Source: an uncultured beta proteobacterium (GTDB lineage: Bacteria; Pseudomonadota; Gammaproteobacteria; Burkholderiales; Burkholderiaceae_B). From it: a stretch of DNA of 16,355 nt. The position numbers were made by a program, and so were the translations under genes. The stretch lies in the NCBI GenBank assembly GCA_903924715.1, contig CAIYCP010000264.1, positions 1 to 16,355 of the forward strand, in the 5' to 3' direction. The first letter of the stretch is position 1. Each line of letters opens with the position of its first letter. The notes under the pieces were generated by a model, which was given only the letters and a program-made list of their open reading frames with translations, was not told the DNA's origin and ran no database searches. This document shows, piece after piece, positions 14,290 through 16,355 of the stretch.

Positions 14290-15270
14290 ATGAAGCGACT
14301 GATCTGCGATTTTGGTAGGGTACTCGGGCTGTTCGTCTTGAGTTTGACCATCGTGCAAGCGGCTTATCCTGAAAAGTCTATTCGGATTGTGGTGCCTTTT
14401 CCGGTTGGTACGGGTGCTGACATTGCCGCACGTCGTTTAGCAGAGGCATTATCGCAAGAGCTTAAACAATCGTTCATCGTCGACAATCGTAGTGGTGCCG
14501 GAGGTGCATTAGGCAGCACCTTGGTTGCGAAGGCGGTGCCCGATGGTTATACCCTGCTGGCTGGAACACTCAATACCCACGCGATGAATCAGGCTTTGTA
14601 TCCTGATCTGCCTTACGATCCGGTGCGTGATTTTGAGCCTATCACCCGGATTACTGCGTTTCCAAATGCGTTGGTGGTACCGGTCTCGTTGAAGGTCAAT
14701 ACGCTCGCGGAGTTGATTTCTCTGGCTAAACAGCGTGAAGCAACACCTTTAACCTATGGATCGGGGGGCAGCGGAACAAGCGCACACCTTTCGGCCGTGT
14801 TACTTGCGCAAACAGCTGGAATTAAGCTTCAGCATATTCCCTATAAAGGAACCTCGCAGGTCATGGTGGATTTGTTGGCGGGACGGGTTGACATGATCTT
14901 TGGCAACATACCCGTGGTGTTGCCGTACGTCAAAGAAGGGCAACTCAAAGCGCTGACGGTGACGGCTGAGCAGCGCTCAGGTCAAATGCCTGACGTGCCC
15001 ACGGTTGTTGAGTTAGGCATTAAAAATGCCGAGATTTCTGTTTGGATCGGTTTGTTTGCACCTAAAAATACACCCTCCGAAATTATTCAGTTACTCAATG
15101 CCACAGCAAGAAAAATTTTAGCGACGCCGGCGATGCAGTCAGCATATTTGCAAGAGGGCGGACAAGTGCAAACCGACGCGAGTTCAGCTGAGTTTGCGGT
15201 AGTTTTGCAAAAAGACATTGATCGCTGGAATCGTGTTGTCAAAGAATCAGGTGCGTCAGTCAACAACTAA
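14290..15270 (+). CDS. Tripartite tricarboxylate transporter (Bug family) substrate-binding protein 3
   Basis: This 326-residue protein has a signal peptide (about 1-24, ending TIVQA) and the Bug opening YPEKSIRIVVPFPVGTGADI (26-45). The usual glycine pair of the GG(S/N)xD loop is changed to GTGAD here, which may alter ligand contacts. Other family marks are NRSGAGGALGSTLVAKAVPDGYTLL, LPYDPVRDFEPI, LTYGSGGSGTSAHLSA and HIPYKGTSQVMVDLLAGRVDMIFG. It should be a periplasmic receptor for an organic acid. The start ATG at 14290 is preceded by GAGACAATA, a weak ribosome binding site. It lies 57 nt after the MmgE/PrpD gene and 25 nt before the DUF4387 gene, so the four plus-strand genes from 12793 onward could form one operon. 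No membrane transport subunits are present. Confidence 0.93.
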   Translation: MKRLICDFGRVLGLFVLSLTIVQAAYPEKSIRIVVPFPVGTGADIAARRLAEALSQELKQSFIVDNRSGAGGALGSTLVAKAVPDGYTLLAGTLNTHAMNQALYPDLPYDPVRDFEPITRITAFPNALVVPVSLKVNTLAELISLAKQREATPLTYGSGGSGTSAHLSAVLLAQTAGIKLQHIPYKGTSQVMVDLLAGRVDMIFGNIPVVLPYVKEGQLKALTVTAEQRSGQMPDVPTVVELGIKNAEISVWIGLFAPKNTPSEIIQLLNATARKILATPAMQSAYLQEGGQVQTDASSAEFAVVLQKDIDRWNRVVKESGASVNN

Positions 15271-15295
15271 CTCTTACGTTCGCAAAAAGGTCATC

Positions 15296-15601
15296 ATGTA
15301 TTTGCAAGATATCGCACGTGTCATTCGCAGTAAAAATGCGGGTCCGCGTTGTACGACGCTCGACATCATGTTCAACAGTGACGAAGATTACAACAGGGTC
15401 GTTGCGTCCAACGTGATTAATCAAGCACTGATTGCGCGACTTTACGATATGCCGGCTGAACAGGTCAATATTATTGAGTACCCGATGTCGCGTGCTTTGA
15501 AGATTGCAATTCCTAGAAAGATTACGGCAGGCGATCCTGGTGATCGAGATGTTTACGGGGCACAACAGCACGCGCGCTTGTTCAAGGTTGAAATTCTATG
15601 A
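15296..15601 (+). CDS. DUF4387 domain protein
   Basis: This small protein of 101 residues matches the DUF4387 family in length and motifs: IRSKNAGPRCTTLDIMF (10-26) and the C-terminal signature GDPGDRDVYGAQQHARL (79-95). There is no signal peptide or membrane segment, so it is cytoplasmic. The start is the ATG at 15296, with AAGG (15287-15290) five nt upstream. A longer frame from 15218 would overlap the Bug gene by 53 nt and adds a non-conserved leader. DUF4387 genes are commonly found next to AtuA-like (DUF1446) genes, as here, where the TGA stop overlaps the ATG of the next gene (ATGA at 15598-15601). That tight coupling suggests the two products form a complex or are two parts of one enzyme. 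Biochemical function is not known. Confidence 0.85.
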   Translation: MYLQDIARVIRSKNAGPRCTTLDIMFNSDEDYNRVVASNVINQALIARLYDMPAEQVNIIEYPMSRALKIAIPRKITAGDPGDRDVYGAQQHARLFKVEIL

Positions 15602-16355
15602 GCGCAACGGGACGAATCTTAAAAGAATTTGCCAGTTTAAAAAAACGTCGACCACTGCGACTATTGGGAGCCTCTGGCCAGTTGGGGTATGGCATCCCAA
15701 CCCCTGCATTTAACGCAGGTCTAGAGCGCAAGCCTGACCTGATTGGTTGCGATATGGGTTCGATTGATATCGGCCCCTACTATTTAGGCAGCGGCAATAT
15801 GGCTACTGCGCGTGAATCGACCAAACGTGATCTGCGTAAGGTCATCATCGCAGCACGACTTCACGATATCCCGTTAGTGATTGGTTCAGCTGGGTCGGCG
15901 GGTGGTGCGCCCCACCTAGAGCAAACGCTATCGATTGTGCGTGAGATTGCAAAAGAAGAGGGCTTGCACTTTCGCTTGGGTGTGATTGCGGGTGACATCC
16001 CTAAAGACATCATTATTGAGGCGATTCGTTCGCAGGGGATGGTGGGTATCGATGGTATGCCGACGTTGAGTGAAGAGGACGTCGTCGGTGCCGCACATAT
16101 TGTTGGGCAAATGGGCATGAGTTCATTTGAGCAGGCGTTCAAGGCGGATATTGACGTGCTGATCACTGGCCGCGCGTGTGATACTGCAATTTTCTCGACT
16201 CTGCCTGTAATGTTGGGTTTTCCAATTGGCTTGTCTGTGCATCTTGCAAAGATCATTGAGTGCGCTTCGCTTTGTTGCTTGCCTGGTGGGCGTGACTCAA
16301 TTCTTGCAACTTTAGATGATGACGGGTTCGTGCTCGAAAGTATGGCGCCTCAGCG
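15598..16355 (+). CDS. AtuA-like (DUF1446) protein, N-terminal part, runs off the window
   Basis: The frame opens at ATG 15598, inside the stop of the DUF4387 gene, and stays open to the window edge, giving 252 residues of a family normally around 450 or more. Conserved features are GCDMGSIDIGPYYLGSG (50-66), VIGSAGSAGGAPH (94-106), GVIAGDIPKD (128-137), LITGRACDTAIFS (188-200) and ECASLCC (221-227). This matches the acyclic terpene utilisation AtuA N-terminal domain family. The founding AtuA belongs to the citronellol/geraniol degradation cluster of Pseudomonas, but most relatives, including those paired with DUF4387, have no assigned reaction, so terpene use should not be assumed. No signal peptide, so cytoplasmic. 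The neighbouring Bug receptor and MmgE/PrpD enzyme suggest catabolism of a carboxylic acid. The cysteine-containing motif is noted, but its role is unknown. Confidence 0.82.
   Translation, partial: MSATGRILKEFASLKKRRPLRLLGASGQLGYGIPTPAFNAGLERKPDLIGCDMGSIDIGPYYLGSGNMATARESTKRDLRKVIIAARLHDIPLVIGSAGSAGGAPHLEQTLSIVREIAKEEGLHFRLGVIAGDIPKDIIIEAIRSQGMVGIDGMPTLSEEDVVGAAHIVGQMGMSSFEQAFKADIDVLITGRACDTAIFSTLPVMLGFPIGLSVHLAKIIECASLCCLPGGRDSILATLDDDGFVLESMAPQ

Noticed and set aside
15218..15295. Upstream extension of the DUF4387 gene
   Set aside because: It overlaps the Bug gene by 53 nt and adds a non-conserved leader, while ATG 15296 has an AAGG ribosome binding site.
15861..16256. 131-residue minus-strand frame at the right end
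   Set aside because: It is antisense to the AtuA-like frame, which is open to the window edge and carries strong family motifs.
1..16355. CRISPR arrays, tRNA or rRNA genes, insertion sequences
   Set aside because: Reading both strands I found no regularly spaced repeats, no cloverleaf-like segments and no transposase frames; almost all of the window is covered by recognisable genes.

Overview
The window reads as an ordinary chromosomal stretch of a betaproteobacterium, most likely Burkholderiales and perhaps Alcaligenaceae. This is an inference from content. There are three tripartite-tricarboxylate-type (Bug) periplasmic binding proteins in about 6 kb, a gene-family expansion typical of Bordetella and its relatives. 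They sit beside catabolic enzymes (a ThDP enzyme, an MmgE/PrpD protein, a DUF4387/AtuA-like pair), and several starts carry GGAGAC-type ribosome binding sites. Base composition looks close to 50% G+C by eye. I see no tRNA, rRNA, CRISPR array, insertion sequence or phage gene.

Layout: (1) 2-448, the 3' end of an RND efflux pump gene. (2) 476-3182 on the minus strand, a VWA-domain membrane protein gene followed by an orphan family-5 (peptide/nickel type) binding protein with a Tat-like leader. (3) 3217-7201 on the plus strand, a compact run encoding a membrane-anchored PDZ-less HtrA-like protease, a MoxR AAA+ ATPase, a DUF58 protein and a second VWA membrane protein. The two VWA genes flank the run, one divergent and one co-directional, and their products look like paralogues. 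(4) 7212-8930 on the minus strand, a 572-residue fusion of a Nudix domain and a metallo-beta-lactamase-fold hydrolase. (5) 9035-11653 on the plus strand, a Bug binding protein followed by a ThDP-dependent acetolactate-synthase-like enzyme. (6) 11702-12673 minus and 12793-14232 plus, a Bug binding protein divergent from an MmgE/PrpD-family enzyme. (7) 14290-16355 plus, a third Bug protein, a small DUF4387 protein and the 5' part of an AtuA-like (DUF1446) gene that runs off the window.

Two groups of genes look functionally linked. The MoxR-DUF58-VWA-protease set probably forms an envelope-associated chaperone or quality-control module, with MoxR acting on VWA/MIDAS partners. The right-hand 7 kb looks like uptake and catabolism of carboxylic acids. 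Each Bug receptor sits next to a metabolic enzyme, but no TctA/TctB membrane subunits are present. The DUF4387/AtuA-like pair, with a 4-nt start/stop overlap, is the least understood part. Coding density is very high: no gap exceeds about 120 bp. The longer gaps (8931-9034, 12674-12792) lie between divergent genes and probably hold promoters.
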